From the NCBI RefSeq assembly GCF_900101625.1, contig NZ_FMYZ01000003.1, positions 558,001 to 622,000 of the forward strand: a DNA stretch of 64,000 nt, given 5' to 3'. Source of the stretch: Cupriavidus sp. YR651. GTDB lineage: Bacteria; Pseudomonadota; Gammaproteobacteria; Burkholderiales; Burkholderiaceae. A program made the translations under genes and the position numbers. Of this stretch, positions 28,329 to 37,401 are shown piece after piece; position 1 is the first letter of the stretch; the number at the start of each line of letters is the position of its first letter. Below the pieces are notes generated by a model. That model was not told the DNA's origin, made no database searches, and worked only from the letters and a program-made list of their open reading frames with translations.

Positions 28329-29408
28329 TCAGGCATTCGGCGTGTTGTAGCGCCGCGCGGTGTCGAGCTGGTCCGCCATCGCGGCGGGCAGGGTCTCGAA
28401 CAGGCAGTCGAACATGGCGGACGGTTCTGGCGGCGGCAATGCGAGATAGGCTTCCACGGCGGCCGACACGGCTTGATGGCATTCCTTGATCAGCGCTTCC
28501 TCGTGTGCCGCGTCCCATGCGCCGAGGCTGGCCAGGTAGTCGCGCAGGCGCGCGATGGGTTCATGCCGCCACGCTTCCTTGACGATGGCCTCGTCGCGGT
28601 AGCGCGACGCATCGTCGGCCGTGGTGTGATCGCCCAGGCGATAGGTCACCGCTTCGATCAGCGCGGGGCCCTCGCCCGCGCGGGCGCGCTCGATGGCCTC
28701 GCCGACGCGATGCCGCACTGCCACGATGTCGTTGCCGTCGACCTGCTCGCCGGGAATGCCGGCGGCAATGGCCTTTTGCGCCAGCGTCTGCGCCGCGGTC
28801 TGCTTGCCGCGCGGCATGGAGATGGCCCACTGGTTGTTGTTGATGACGATGACCAGCGGCACGTGCCACGCGCCGGCCATGTTCATGCCCTCGTAGAAAT
28901 CGCCCGTGGAGGTGCCGCCATCGCCCAGGATGCTGACGGCCACGCGAGGCTGCCCGCGCAGCTTGAACGCATAGGCCACGCCGGCCGCATGGCCCACCTG
29001 GGTGCCGATCGGCACGCAATTGCCGAAGTCTTGCGGCACCGCGGCAAATCCGCTGCCGCGTTCGTCGCCGCCCCAGTACAGCAGGCTTTCCGTCATCGTG
29101 ACGCCGCGCACAAACTGCGCGGCGTGGTCCCGGTAGGAGGGGACGAGCACGTCATCGACGTGCATCGCACTCGCCACGCCCACGCCGATCGCTTCCTGCC
29201 CGAGCGCGGACGCGAACGTGCCGATCTGACCGGTGCGCTGCATCGCGATGGCCTTGAGATCGAACTGGCGGGTCAGCACCATGGCGCGATACAGCGGCAG
29301 CAGGGCGGCCGGGTCGCGGGCAAAGGCGGGGAGGTCGGGGCAGGCAGGCGTACCCTGCGGAGAGAGATATTGCGTAAAGCCGATTTCAAAGCGCGCAACA
29401 GTGCCCAT
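28329..29408 (-). CDS. 2-oxoacid dehydrogenase E1 alpha subunit
   Basis: The 359-residue subunit binds thiamine diphosphate through a GDGGTSTGDFYEG...INNNQW motif (GDG, about 26 residues, NN). It decarboxylates the 2-oxoacid and reductively acylates the E2 lipoyl arm. The N-terminal 25 residues (FTQYLSPQG) resemble PdhA-type members. The ATG at 29408 has GGGGA 7 nt upstream and heads the operon. No E3 (dihydrolipoamide dehydrogenase) gene follows, so the complex probably borrows E3 from elsewhere. Confidence 0.92.
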   Translation of the reverse strand: MGTVARFEIGFTQYLSPQGTPACPDLPAFARDPAALLPLYRAMVLTRQFDLKAIAMQRTGQIGTFASALGQEAIGVGVASAMHVDDVLVPSYRDHAAQFVRGVTMTESLLYWGGDERGSGFAAVPQDFGNCVPIGTQVGHAAGVAYAFKLRGQPRVAVSILGDGGTSTGDFYEGMNMAGAWHVPLVIVINNNQWAISMPRGKQTAAQTLAQKAIAAGIPGEQVDGNDIVAVRHRVGEAIERARAGEGPALIEAVTYRLGDHTTADDASRYRDEAIVKEAWRHEPIARLRDYLASLGAWDAAHEEALIKECHQAVSAAVEAYLALPPPEPSAMFDCLFETLPAAMADQLDTARRYNTPNA

Positions 29409-29555
29409 GTGGATGTCCCCTTGTGGTTCGCTGTGTCCTGTGCGGCGCAGCATCTTGTGGACGCTGCTGTGTTCGAGTGTAGGGCACGGATCAGGGGAAT
29501 GGGCGTGCGCTGGCGCACGGGTGGCCCTCCCGCTCGCGGGGAGGGCCGGGGGTGT

Positions 29556-30548
29556 TCAGGCTGGCTTCCAGACCGGTGACGACGCCACCGTCACCTTTTT
29601 CGGCAGGATGCCCTGGCCGGTGAATGCATCGGCAATGCGCTGCTGCTCGCCGATGGACGCCGCATCCACCGCCTGCACCTGGTACGTACGGCGCGTGTTG
29701 GCGGCTTCGACGGTTGCCGCATCGAGCCCGATCAGCGGCGCATGCCACGCCGCGGCCGGCCCCGGGTTCTGCTTGATCCAGTCACCCGCGCGGCGCAGTT
29801 CCTCGTAGACCAGCGCCAGCACATCGGGCCGGCGCTTCGCATACGGCGTGGCGGCCAGATAGAAGCGCCGGTAGCTGGCCAGCTTCGTGCCGTCGCGCAG
29901 GATGCGCGCATTGGCCTGGCGTTGCACGGCCGCGAGGAACGGGTCCCAGATCACCCATGCCGCCACGCTGCCGCGCTCGAATGCGGCGCGCGCATCCGCC
30001 GGCGTCAGGTAGGCCGGCTCGATATCGCGCATCGACAAGCCGGCCTCGGCCAGCGCTTCCAGCAGCAGGTAGTGCGCGCCCGCGCCCTTGGCAAACGCCA
30101 CGCGCTGCCCCTTGAGCTGGGCCACGCCGCGGATCGGTGAATCCTGCCGGACCACGATGGCCTGCGCGGTCGGCGACGGGGTCTCGATGGCGTAGTACGT
30201 CAGGTTGGCGCCGGCGGCCAGCGCGAACGGCGGCACCGCGTCAGCCACATCGGCGGTCAGGTCGAGGTTGCCCACGTTGAGCGATTCGAGCAGCGGCAGC
30301 CCGGAGGTGAACTCGTGCCATTGCACGTTGACCGCGAGCGGTGCCAGCGCTTTTTCCAGCGTCTGGCGCGATTTCAGCCAGATCATCAGCGTCGACGATT
30401 TCTGATAGCCGATCCGCAGCGTCTCGGGCGTATCGGAAGCCTGGGCGGCGCGGGCAAGGGTCGGCAAGGCGCCAGCGCCGATGCTGGCGAGCCCGGCAAG
30501 GCCGGCCACCACGGCGCGGCGCCGGCTGGGATCAGTCAGGGACGACAT
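29556..30548 (-). CDS. Aliphatic sulfonate-type ABC substrate-binding protein (SsuA-like)
   Basis: The 330-residue periplasmic protein has an export signal with consecutive arginines (SRRRAVVAGLAG) and a hydrophobic stretch ending near residue 35. A mature NMT1/SsuA-type domain follows: LRIGYQKSSTLMIWLKSR, SGLPLLESLNVGNLDL and ERGSVAAWVIWDPF are typical of sulfonate-binding proteins. It is divergent from the TauD-like gene and may feed the ABC transporter at 32832-34580. The start at 30548 follows AAGGAAACGCCC. Confidence 0.9.
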   Translation of the reverse strand: MSSLTDPSRRRAVVAGLAGLASIGAGALPTLARAAQASDTPETLRIGYQKSSTLMIWLKSRQTLEKALAPLAVNVQWHEFTSGLPLLESLNVGNLDLTADVADAVPPFALAAGANLTYYAIETPSPTAQAIVVRQDSPIRGVAQLKGQRVAFAKGAGAHYLLLEALAEAGLSMRDIEPAYLTPADARAAFERGSVAAWVIWDPFLAAVQRQANARILRDGTKLASYRRFYLAATPYAKRRPDVLALVYEELRRAGDWIKQNPGPAAAWHAPLIGLDAATVEAANTRRTYQVQAVDAASIGEQQRIADAFTGQGILPKKVTVASSPVWKPA

Positions 30549-30832
30549 GGGCGTTTCCTTCGTTCGGAGCAGTCCGCCAGCGTAGGCGAAGGCCGCCGCC
30601 GGGGGGAACGAAGGAAGTCGCGTTTGCTTATGCGGAAATCCGGCGGGAATCCCAGGTGCCCGTGCCACGACCATGTTCCATGTGCACGGATGCCGGATAT
30701 GCGCTGAACGTATAACGGACGACGATTTCATTCGTTGTCGCACCACGGCGGCCTCTCTACAGTGCAAGGCTTGTGCTCGCGGCGAGCACTGCCTTGCCGC
30801 CGCGGGACTCCCCCACAAGCCGAGACCTTGCC

Positions 30833-31762
30833 ATGACGATTGCCACCCGGGCGGCCAGCGCCGCCAGCGCGCCTCCGCTCGCCGCGTTTCCTTCCGACCC
30901 TTCCGACGCGCAGACTTTCGATATCCGTCCGCTCGATGCCGCGCTGGGCGCGGAGGTCATCGGCCTGGACCTCGGCAAGCCGCTCTCAGCCGACGATTTC
31001 CAGCGCATCCATCGCGCGCACCTCGACTATCACGTGGTGGTATTCCGCGACCAGCGCATCACGCCCGACCAGCAGGTCGCATTCAGCCGCCGCTTTGGCC
31101 CGCTGCAAATCCACGTGCTGCACCAGTTCCAGCTGGCCGGTCATCCCGAGATACTGATCGTCTCCAACGTGCTGGAGGATGGCAAGCCGATTGGCCTTGG
31201 CGACGCCGGCCATTTCTGGCATTCGGATCTCTCGTACAAGGAAAAGCCGAGCCTCGGCTCGCTGCTCCATGCGCGCGAGTTGCCAGCCGAAGGCGGCGAC
31301 ACGCTGTTCGCCAACATGCACACCGCGTGGGACACATTGCCTGCCGGCTTGCAACGCCGGGTGGAGGGCCTCCAGGCCGAGCACACCTACCTGGCCAGGT
31401 ATGCCGAGCTGCAGCGCCGCAGCCCGTGGCGCCCAAATCTGACGGCCGAACAGATCGCGCAGGTGCGGCCGGTGTTGCAACCGGTCGTGCGCACGCACCC
31501 GGAGACGGGCCGCAAGGCGCTGTTCGTGAGCGAGCATTTCACGACGCGCATCGTCGGCATTCCCGAAGACGAAAGCCGCGACCTGCTGGCGGAACTCTTT
31601 GCGCACAGCGTCAAGCCGGCGCACGTCTATCGTCACCAGTGGCAGCCGCACGACCTCGTGTTCTGGGATAACCGCTCGCTGTTGCATCTGGCGGGCGGCA
31701 CGCCCGACCACCTGCGCCGCGTGATGTATCGCACGACCATTGAAGGCGACGCGCCATTCTGA
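30833..31762 (+). CDS. TauD/TfdA-family alpha-ketoglutarate-dependent dioxygenase
   Basis: The 309-residue cytosolic Fe(II)/2-oxoglutarate dioxygenase probably releases sulfite from an organosulfonate such as taurine or an alkyl sulfate. The iron ligands HxD are seen in FWHSDLSY, a distal His lies in the LLHLAGGTPDHLRRVMYRTT region, and the conserved Arg binds 2-oxoglutarate. The ATG at 30833 follows a weak purine stretch; an in-frame ATG at 30773 is the alternative. It heads a TauD-SBP-ATPase-permease run, 42 nt before the binding-protein gene. Confidence 0.92.
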   Translation: MTIATRAASAASAPPLAAFPSDPSDAQTFDIRPLDAALGAEVIGLDLGKPLSADDFQRIHRAHLDYHVVVFRDQRITPDQQVAFSRRFGPLQIHVLHQFQLAGHPEILIVSNVLEDGKPIGLGDAGHFWHSDLSYKEKPSLGSLLHARELPAEGGDTLFANMHTAWDTLPAGLQRRVEGLQAEHTYLARYAELQRRSPWRPNLTAEQIAQVRPVLQPVVRTHPETGRKALFVSEHFTTRIVGIPEDESRDLLAELFAHSVKPAHVYRHQWQPHDLVFWDNRSLLHLAGGTPDHLRRVMYRTTIEGDAPF

Positions 31763-31804
31763 GCCGCATCGCCGTACCTGACATCCCAATTCCGGAGCCA
31801 CCGC

Positions 31805-32830
31805 ATGTCCTTGTTTTCGTCCTCATCGACCTTCGCTCGTCGCGCCGCCGTGGCGCTGCTGACCGCTGGCCTTGCACTGACTGGCACGGCCCATGCGGAA
31901 GGCCGGCTGCGCATCGCCGAGCAATTCGGCGTGGTCTATCTGCTGCTGAACGTGGCGCGTGACCAGCAGCTGATCGAAAAGCACGGCAAGCAGCAGGGCG
32001 TCGACATCAAGGTGGAATGGACGCAATTGTCCGGCGGCTCCGCCGTCAACGATGCGTTGTTGTCGGGATCGATCGATATCGCCGGTGCCGGCGTGGGCCC
32101 GCTGCTGACGCTGTGGGATCGCACCCACGGCCGCCAGAACGTGAAGGGCGTGGCGTCGCTCGGCAACTTCCCGTACTACCTGGTCAGCAACAATCCCAAT
32201 GTGAAGACCATTGCCGACTTCACCGACAAGGATCGCATCGCGCTGCCTGCCGTCGGCGTTTCCGTGCAGTCGCGCGTGCTGCAACTGGCTGCCGCGAAGC
32301 AATGGGGCGACAAGGAGTTCAATCGCCTGGACAAGTGGACCGTGGCGGTGCCGCACCCGGACGCCGCCGCCGCCATCATCGCCGGCGGCACCGAAATCAC
32401 GGGCCACTTCGGCAATCCGCCGTTCCAGGAGCAGGAACTGGCCGGCAACGCCAACGCGCGCATCGTGCTGAATTCGTATGACGTGCTGGGCGGACCCAGC
32501 TCCGCCACGGTGCTTTACGCAACCGAGAAATTCCGGAACGAAAACCCCAGGACGTATCGCGCCTTCGTCGATGCGCTGGCGGAGGCCGCGGCGTTTGCCA
32601 CGGCGAATCCGGAAGCGGCGGCGGACCTCTACATCCGCGTGAACAAGGCCCGGATCGACCGCGCGCTGCTGGTCAAGGTGCTGAAGAATCCGCAGGTGCA
32701 GTTCAAGGTGACGCCGCAGAACACCTACCCGCTGGCGACGTTCATGCATCGCGTGGGTGCCATCAAGAACCAGCCGAAGTCCTGGCAGGACTACTTCTTC
32801 CAGGACCCCGCCACCGCGCAGGGGAGCTGA
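31805..32830 (+). CDS. ABC transporter substrate-binding protein, sulfonate/nitrate/taurine family
   Basis: The 341-residue protein has a Sec signal peptide with cleavage after AHA near residue 31. The NMT1-like domain has the features EQFGVVYLLLNVARDQQLIEK and SGSIDIAGAGVGPLLTLWD. It should deliver an organosulfur (or related small anionic) ligand to the permease. It is cotranscribed with the ATPase gene, whose ATG begins 1 nt after this stop. A second, divergent binding protein lies at 29556-30548, so the locus has two receptors for one transporter. Confidence 0.92.
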   Translation: MSLFSSSSTFARRAAVALLTAGLALTGTAHAEGRLRIAEQFGVVYLLLNVARDQQLIEKHGKQQGVDIKVEWTQLSGGSAVNDALLSGSIDIAGAGVGPLLTLWDRTHGRQNVKGVASLGNFPYYLVSNNPNVKTIADFTDKDRIALPAVGVSVQSRVLQLAAAKQWGDKEFNRLDKWTVAVPHPDAAAAIIAGGTEITGHFGNPPFQEQELAGNANARIVLNSYDVLGGPSSATVLYATEKFRNENPRTYRAFVDALAEAAAFATANPEAAADLYIRVNKARIDRALLVKVLKNPQVQFKVTPQNTYPLATFMHRVGAIKNQPKSWQDYFFQDPATAQGS

Positions 32831-32831
32831 C

Positions 32832-33689
32832 ATGGCCGACGCCCTCCACAACAGCGCGCACCTGCGCGTCGTATCCGATCGCGGTGCCAGCCGTGGGCCG
32901 CTGCTGCAGGTGGACGGCGTCTCGCTGGAGTACCGCACGCCCGCACGCGTGGTGCGCGCCACGCATCGCGTGAGTTTCGACGTGCACGCGGGGGACCGCT
33001 TCGTGCTGCTGGGACCTTCCGGTTGCGGCAAGTCCACGCTGCTCAAGGCGGTGGCCGGCTTCGTGCCGCCGGCCGAGGGGGTGATCCGGCTCGATGGCCA
33101 GCGCGTGCAGGCGCCGGGGCCGGACCGCATCGTCGTGTTCCAGGAATTCGACCAGTTGCCGCCGTGGAAGACGGTCAGGCAGAACGTCATGTTCCCGCTG
33201 CAACGGTCGCGCGGCATGTCGCGCGCGGAAGCGTCCGATGCGGCGATGGATAGCCTCGCCAAAGTGGGACTGTCGGCGTTCGCGGACGCGTATCCGCATA
33301 CGCTGTCGGGTGGCATGAAGCAGCGCGTGGCGATTGCGCGCGCGCTGGCGATGCGGCCCAAGGTGCTGCTGATGGATGAACCGTTTGCCGCGCTGGATGC
33401 GCTGACGCGCCGGCGCATGCAGGAGGAATTGCTGGCGCTGTGGGACGACGCGGCGTTCACGCTGCTGTTTGTCACGCATTCGATTGAAGAGGCCTTGGTG
33501 GTGGGCAGCCGCATCCTGCTGTTGTCGCCGCATCCGGGCCGCGTGCGCGCGGAGCTCAACAGCCATCAGTTCAGCCTGGCGAGCCAGGGCAGTGCCGATT
33601 TTCAGGCCGCCGCGCAGCGGATCCACCAGATGCTGTTCGACGAACCCGAGGCGCGAACCGCGGCGCACGGCAAGGTGGTCCATGCCTAG
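32832..33689 (+). CDS. ABC transporter ATP-binding protein (TauB/SsuB-like)
   Basis: The 285-residue ATPase has Walker A GPSGCGKST, the Q-loop QEFDQLPPWKTV, the signature LSGGMKQR, Walker B VLLMDEP and an H-loop in FVTHSIEEA. This is the layout of nitrate/sulfonate/taurine importers. The ATG at 32832 begins 1 nt after the binding-protein stop, showing tight coupling. The C-terminal 60 residues extend past the ATPase core, as in this subfamily. Confidence 0.95.
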   Translation: MADALHNSAHLRVVSDRGASRGPLLQVDGVSLEYRTPARVVRATHRVSFDVHAGDRFVLLGPSGCGKSTLLKAVAGFVPPAEGVIRLDGQRVQAPGPDRIVVFQEFDQLPPWKTVRQNVMFPLQRSRGMSRAEASDAAMDSLAKVGLSAFADAYPHTLSGGMKQRVAIARALAMRPKVLLMDEPFAALDALTRRRMQEELLALWDDAAFTLLFVTHSIEEALVVGSRILLLSPHPGRVRAELNSHQFSLASQGSADFQAAAQRIHQMLFDEPEARTAAHGKVVHA

Positions 33690-33710
33690 CGCGCCAACGA
33701 GAGACCATTC

Positions 33711-34580
33711 ATGACCACGCTGGACACCCCCATCCGCCCCGAATACGAGCTGGCGCTCGAACCGTTCACCGCCGTCCCGCTGTCCCGGCCGCTGCCGTGG
33801 CATCGCCGGCTATGGCAGCAGGGCTGGTTGCGCAAGACCGTGATCCTGCTGGCGCTGGCGGTGATCTGGGAAGTCGTTGCGCGCATCCAGGATAACGACC
33901 TGCTGCTGCCGACGTTTCTGGCCACCGCGCGGGCTTTCGCGGAGGGCGTCGCCAGCGGCGAGCTGCCGGGCAAGGCCGCGGTGTCGCTGTCGATCCTGCT
34001 GCAGGGCTATCTGGCCGGCATTGCGCTGGCATTCGCGCTGACCACGCTGGCGGTGTCCACGCGCATCGGGCGCGATGTGCTGGATACGCTCACCGCCATG
34101 TTCAACCCGCTGCCGGCCATCGCGTTGTTGCCGCTGGCGCTGCTGTGGTTCGGCCTGGGCAGCAAGAGCCTGATTTTCGTGCTAATCCATTCGGTGCTGT
34201 GGCCGCTGGCCCTCAACGCCTATGCCGGCTTCCGGGGCGTGCCGGAGACCCTGCGCATGGCGGGCCGCAACTACGGGCTGCGTGGGCTGCGTTTTGTGGT
34301 GCTGATCCTGGTGCCCGCCGCGCTGCCCGCGATCCTGTCCGGGCTCAAGATCGGCTGGGCCTTTGCATGGCGCACGCTGATCGCAGCCGAGCTGGTGTTC
34401 GGCGCATCGTCGGGCAAGGGGGGACTCGGCTGGTACATCTTCCAGAATCGCAATGAGCTCTACACCGACCGCGTCTTCGCCGGGCTGGCCACCGTGATCC
34501 TGATCGGACTGGCGGTGGAGGGGCTGGTGTTTTCCACGCTGGAGCGTTTGACGGTACGCCGCTGGGGCATGCAACACTGA
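33711..34580 (+). CDS. ABC transporter permease (TauC/SsuC-like)
   Basis: The 289-residue inner-membrane permease has about six spans and the EAA-loop region NYGLRGLRFVVLILVPAALPAILSGL that docks on the ATPase. It resembles sulfonate/taurine and nitrate permeases of the BPD family. It lies 21 nt after the ATPase stop and completes the transporter. A palindromic mosaic repeat begins at the very next base after its stop codon. Confidence 0.94.
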   Translation: MTTLDTPIRPEYELALEPFTAVPLSRPLPWHRRLWQQGWLRKTVILLALAVIWEVVARIQDNDLLLPTFLATARAFAEGVASGELPGKAAVSLSILLQGYLAGIALAFALTTLAVSTRIGRDVLDTLTAMFNPLPAIALLPLALLWFGLGSKSLIFVLIHSVLWPLALNAYAGFRGVPETLRMAGRNYGLRGLRFVVLILVPAALPAILSGLKIGWAFAWRTLIAAELVFGASSGKGGLGWYIFQNRNELYTDRVFAGLATVILIGLAVEGLVFSTLERLTVRRWGMQH

Positions 34581-34786
34581 GAGGCACTATAAAAATGATT
34601 CTGGCGTCGTTGCCGGGTTTTGCCACACTCGCTTGCCGTACCACTTGTATGGTGTCTGCGGCCGCGCCCTTGCAGGGCGCGCATGCGCCAGCAGGCGCAT
34701 GCCGCTACGCAGGCGGATCGCGTGCGATCCGAAACCCCTGCTTCGCCCTAGCCAGAACCGCTGGCGCTTCATTTTTATAGCGCCTC
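34581..34786 (+). repeat. Palindromic mosaic repeat, copy 1 (long form)
   Basis: A 206-bp element bounded by near-perfect inverted termini GAGGCNCTATAAAAATGA (17 of 18 match). It contains a conserved core (CTGGCGTCGTTGC, then TACCACTTGTA, then CTAGCCAG), module A (TTTGCCACACTCGC) and module B of about 80 bp. Module B has three hairpins: 34666-34678, 34681-34702 and 34714-34731. It begins immediately after the permease stop codon. Related copies are at 37041, 39686 and 41814. Confidence 0.9.
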
Positions 34787-34967
34787 TAAGCGATACGATC
34801 AAAGCGATTCATCCTGCGGCAAGTACGCGGCTTGCCCGAGCACCGGGGGCGGAGTAAGGTACGTCTCCGGCATCGCAGCGCACGGCCGGGAAACGTCTGG
34901 ACAAACACGGCACGGCCTGCCTGGCCGCCATTTCGTTTGCGTCCCCAACCATTCCCGACTCGCGCCC

Positions 34968-35738
34968 ATGACCGCCATCCACCACGCCGCCGCCCAGGGC
35001 TTCTCCGCCCAGGCCGATGCCTACGCCCGCGGGCGTCCCGACTATCCTGCCGGACTTGCCGACTGGCTCCGCGACACGCTGGGGCTCGCGCCCGGCAAGA
35101 CCGTTGTCGACCTCGGCGCCGGCACCGGCAAGTTCACCCCGTTACTGCTGCCTTCGGGCGCCACGGTCATCGCCGTCGAGCCCGTCGCGCAGATGCGCGC
35201 GCAGCTTACGTCGAAACTGCCGACCGTGACGGCGCTGGAAGGCAGCGCGGAGTCGATGCCGCTGCCCGATGGCAGCGTCGACGCCGTGGTGTGCGCACAG
35301 GCCTTTCACTGGTTTGCCAACACGGCCGCCATGCGCGAGATCCGTCGCGTGCTGCGCCCCGGCGGCAAGCTCGGGCTGGTGTGGAATGTCCGCGACGAGT
35401 CGGTCGGCTGGGTGGCGAAGCTCACGCAGATCATGACCCCGTTCGAGGGCGATGCCCCGCGTTTCTACCGGGGTGACTGGAAGAAGGTGTTTCCCGCGGA
35501 AGGCTTTGGTCCGCTCGGCCTGACGCGCATGCCCTACACGCACAGCGGCCCGCCGGAGCAGGTGGTGGTGGACCGCGTGATGTCGGTGAGTTTTATCGCG
35601 TCGTTGCCGGCGGCGAAGCAGGACGCCGTGCGTGCGCAGTTGCGCGAGGTGATCGCCACCGATCCGGCGCTGCAGGGGCGGGATGAGGTGGCGTTCCCGT
35701 ACAGCACCGAAGCGTACTGCTGCGAACGGCGCGCCTGA
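34968..35738 (+). CDS. Class I SAM-dependent methyltransferase
   Basis: The 256-residue cytosolic protein has the SAM-binding motif I VVDLGAGTGKF (about residues 46-56), an acidic post-I loop AVEPVAQM and the motif PLPDGSVDAVVCAQAFHWF, typical of Methyltransf_11 proteins (UbiE/YcgJ-like group). The methyl acceptor is unknown. It is a single gene, 180 nt after repeat copy 1 and convergent with the MFS gene. The ATG at 34968 was chosen as the only start that keeps the N-terminal FSAQADAYARGRPDYP block. Confidence 0.88.
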   Translation: MTAIHHAAAQGFSAQADAYARGRPDYPAGLADWLRDTLGLAPGKTVVDLGAGTGKFTPLLLPSGATVIAVEPVAQMRAQLTSKLPTVTALEGSAESMPLPDGSVDAVVCAQAFHWFANTAAMREIRRVLRPGGKLGLVWNVRDESVGWVAKLTQIMTPFEGDAPRFYRGDWKKVFPAEGFGPLGLTRMPYTHSGPPEQVVVDRVMSVSFIASLPAAKQDAVRAQLREVIATDPALQGRDEVAFPYSTEAYCCERRA

Positions 35739-35768
35739 GGCGAACGACGCGAACGACGCGACTGACGC

Positions 35769-36995
35769 CTAGCGGGCCGGCACCAGTTGCTGCCGGTAGC
35801 GCGCGGCCAGCCACTGGCTGAAGCCGAGCGCAAGCAGCGCCGCCACGGCGGCGCACAGGAACACCGACGCATAGCCGGCCTGCTTGGCCACCAGACCGGC
35901 CAGCGGACCGGTCAGGCCGAGCGCCACGTCGAGGAACAGCGCGTAGGCGCCGAGCGCGGAGCCGCGATTGGTCAGCGGCACGCGCTTGACGGCCTCCATG
36001 CCGAGCGCCGGGAATACCAGCGCGAAGCCAAAGCCCACCACGCCCGCGCCCACCAGCGCCTGCCACGGTGCCTGCGCCAGCCACAGGATCGCCAGGCCGG
36101 CCGCTTCCACCGCGAATGACACCAGGGCCACCGGATAGCCACCAAAGCGGCCGATGCTGTCGGCCATGACCAGCCGCGCCAGCACAAAGCAAGTGCCGAG
36201 CGCCGTCAGCGCCAGCGCCGCATGGTCCCAGCCATGGCTGCCGTAGTAGAGCGTGATAAATGCCGTGATGACGCCGAAGCCGACCGAACCCAGCGCCAGG
36301 CACAGACCGAATGGCATCACCGCGCGGAATACGCGGCGGAAGGGCAGGCGTTCGCCCTTGAGGATCGGCACGGGCGCCTTGCGACGCGCCAGCAGCAGCG
36401 CGACGCAGGCCGTCACCATCGTCACCACGCCGATCGATGCCAGACCGCCGTGCCGGGCCAGCACCACGCCCACCGGTGCGCCGAGCGCCAGCGCACCATA
36501 GGTGGTGATGCCGTTCCACGAAATCACCTTGGCCGTGTGGCGCGCACCCGCGCTGCCGATGCCCCACGCGATGGTGCCGGTGGTGACCAGGCTCTCGCCG
36601 GCGCCCAGCATCAGGCGCGCCGCCAGCAGCCAGCCCAGCCCTAGCCAGTCGGTGCCCGCGAACAGCGCGGCCACCAGCGTCAGCACGCCGCTACCCGTGC
36701 ACAGCGCCAGCCCGGTCAGCACGGACCGCTTGGGCCCCTGCGTGTCGCAGAGCGTGCCCGCCCACGGGCGGCTCATCAGCGTGGCCAGGTACTGGATGCT
36801 GACCGCCAGCCCGGCGACGACGGCGCTGTAGCCCAGGTCGCCGTGGACGAAGCCCGGTACGACGGCGATCGGCAAGCCCACCGCCAGATAGGCGATGAAG
36901 TTGAAGAAGACGACGGAAAGGATGCGGCGGTTCAGTGTGCCGGGGGCGGAATCGCCATGCGGCGGCATATCCAGGGCGGAAGTCGGGGCGGTCAT
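35769..36995 (-). CDS. MFS transporter, YfcJ/YhhS-like
   Basis: The 408-residue inner-membrane protein has twelve hydrophobic segments. The N-terminal VVFFNFIAYLAVGLPIAVVPG and the MSRPWAGTLCDTQGPKR loop are typical of the YhhS/YfcJ arabinose-efflux-like group. The transported substrate is unknown. The gene is divergent from the IclR regulator at 37402, with repeat copy 2 lying between them, so IclR control is plausible. Start is the ATG at 36995. Confidence 0.86.
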   Translation of the reverse strand: MTAPTSALDMPPHGDSAPGTLNRRILSVVFFNFIAYLAVGLPIAVVPGFVHGDLGYSAVVAGLAVSIQYLATLMSRPWAGTLCDTQGPKRSVLTGLALCTGSGVLTLVAALFAGTDWLGLGWLLAARLMLGAGESLVTTGTIAWGIGSAGARHTAKVISWNGITTYGALALGAPVGVVLARHGGLASIGVVTMVTACVALLLARRKAPVPILKGERLPFRRVFRAVMPFGLCLALGSVGFGVITAFITLYYGSHGWDHAALALTALGTCFVLARLVMADSIGRFGGYPVALVSFAVEAAGLAILWLAQAPWQALVGAGVVGFGFALVFPALGMEAVKRVPLTNRGSALGAYALFLDVALGLTGPLAGLVAKQAGYASVFLCAAVAALLALGFSQWLAARYRQQLVPAR

Positions 36996-37040
36996 GCGGG
37001 GCGGTCGTTCGGATTGGGGCGTCAGGCCCGGGTCTGGTGC

Positions 37041-37232
37041 AGAGGTTGCTTAAAAATGATCCTGGCGTCGTTGCGCGGCCTGGTCGTACCACTTGTACTG
37101 CCTGCGGCCGCGCCCTTGCAGGGCGCGCATGCGCTGGCAGGCGCATGCCGCTACGCAGGCGGATCGCGTGCGATCCGAAACCCCTGCTTCGCCCTAGCCA
37201 GGACCGCTTCGCTTCATTTTGAAGCAACCTCT
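37041..37232 (+). repeat. Palindromic mosaic repeat, copy 2 (long form)
   Basis: A 192-bp element with inverted termini AGAGGTTGCTTNAAAATGA. It has the conserved core and module B (hairpins beginning at 37112), but lacks module A. Its terminal sequence differs from that of copy 1, yet the two ends match each other. It lies in the MFS-IclR divergent region. Confidence 0.9.
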
Positions 37233-37401
37233 TAGGGAAAACCCGGAAGCAGGGATCATACCGGGATTGCGTCGATCTCGCCGCTGACGTGCCGGACGCG
37301 CCCGCGAGACCGCTTTTGGCCGATTGACAAGCCATGTGGCGTTCTATACGGTGGACGCCCGTTCCGACCAGCCCTCCACGGCGGGGGCCACCCCTCTCCC
37401 T

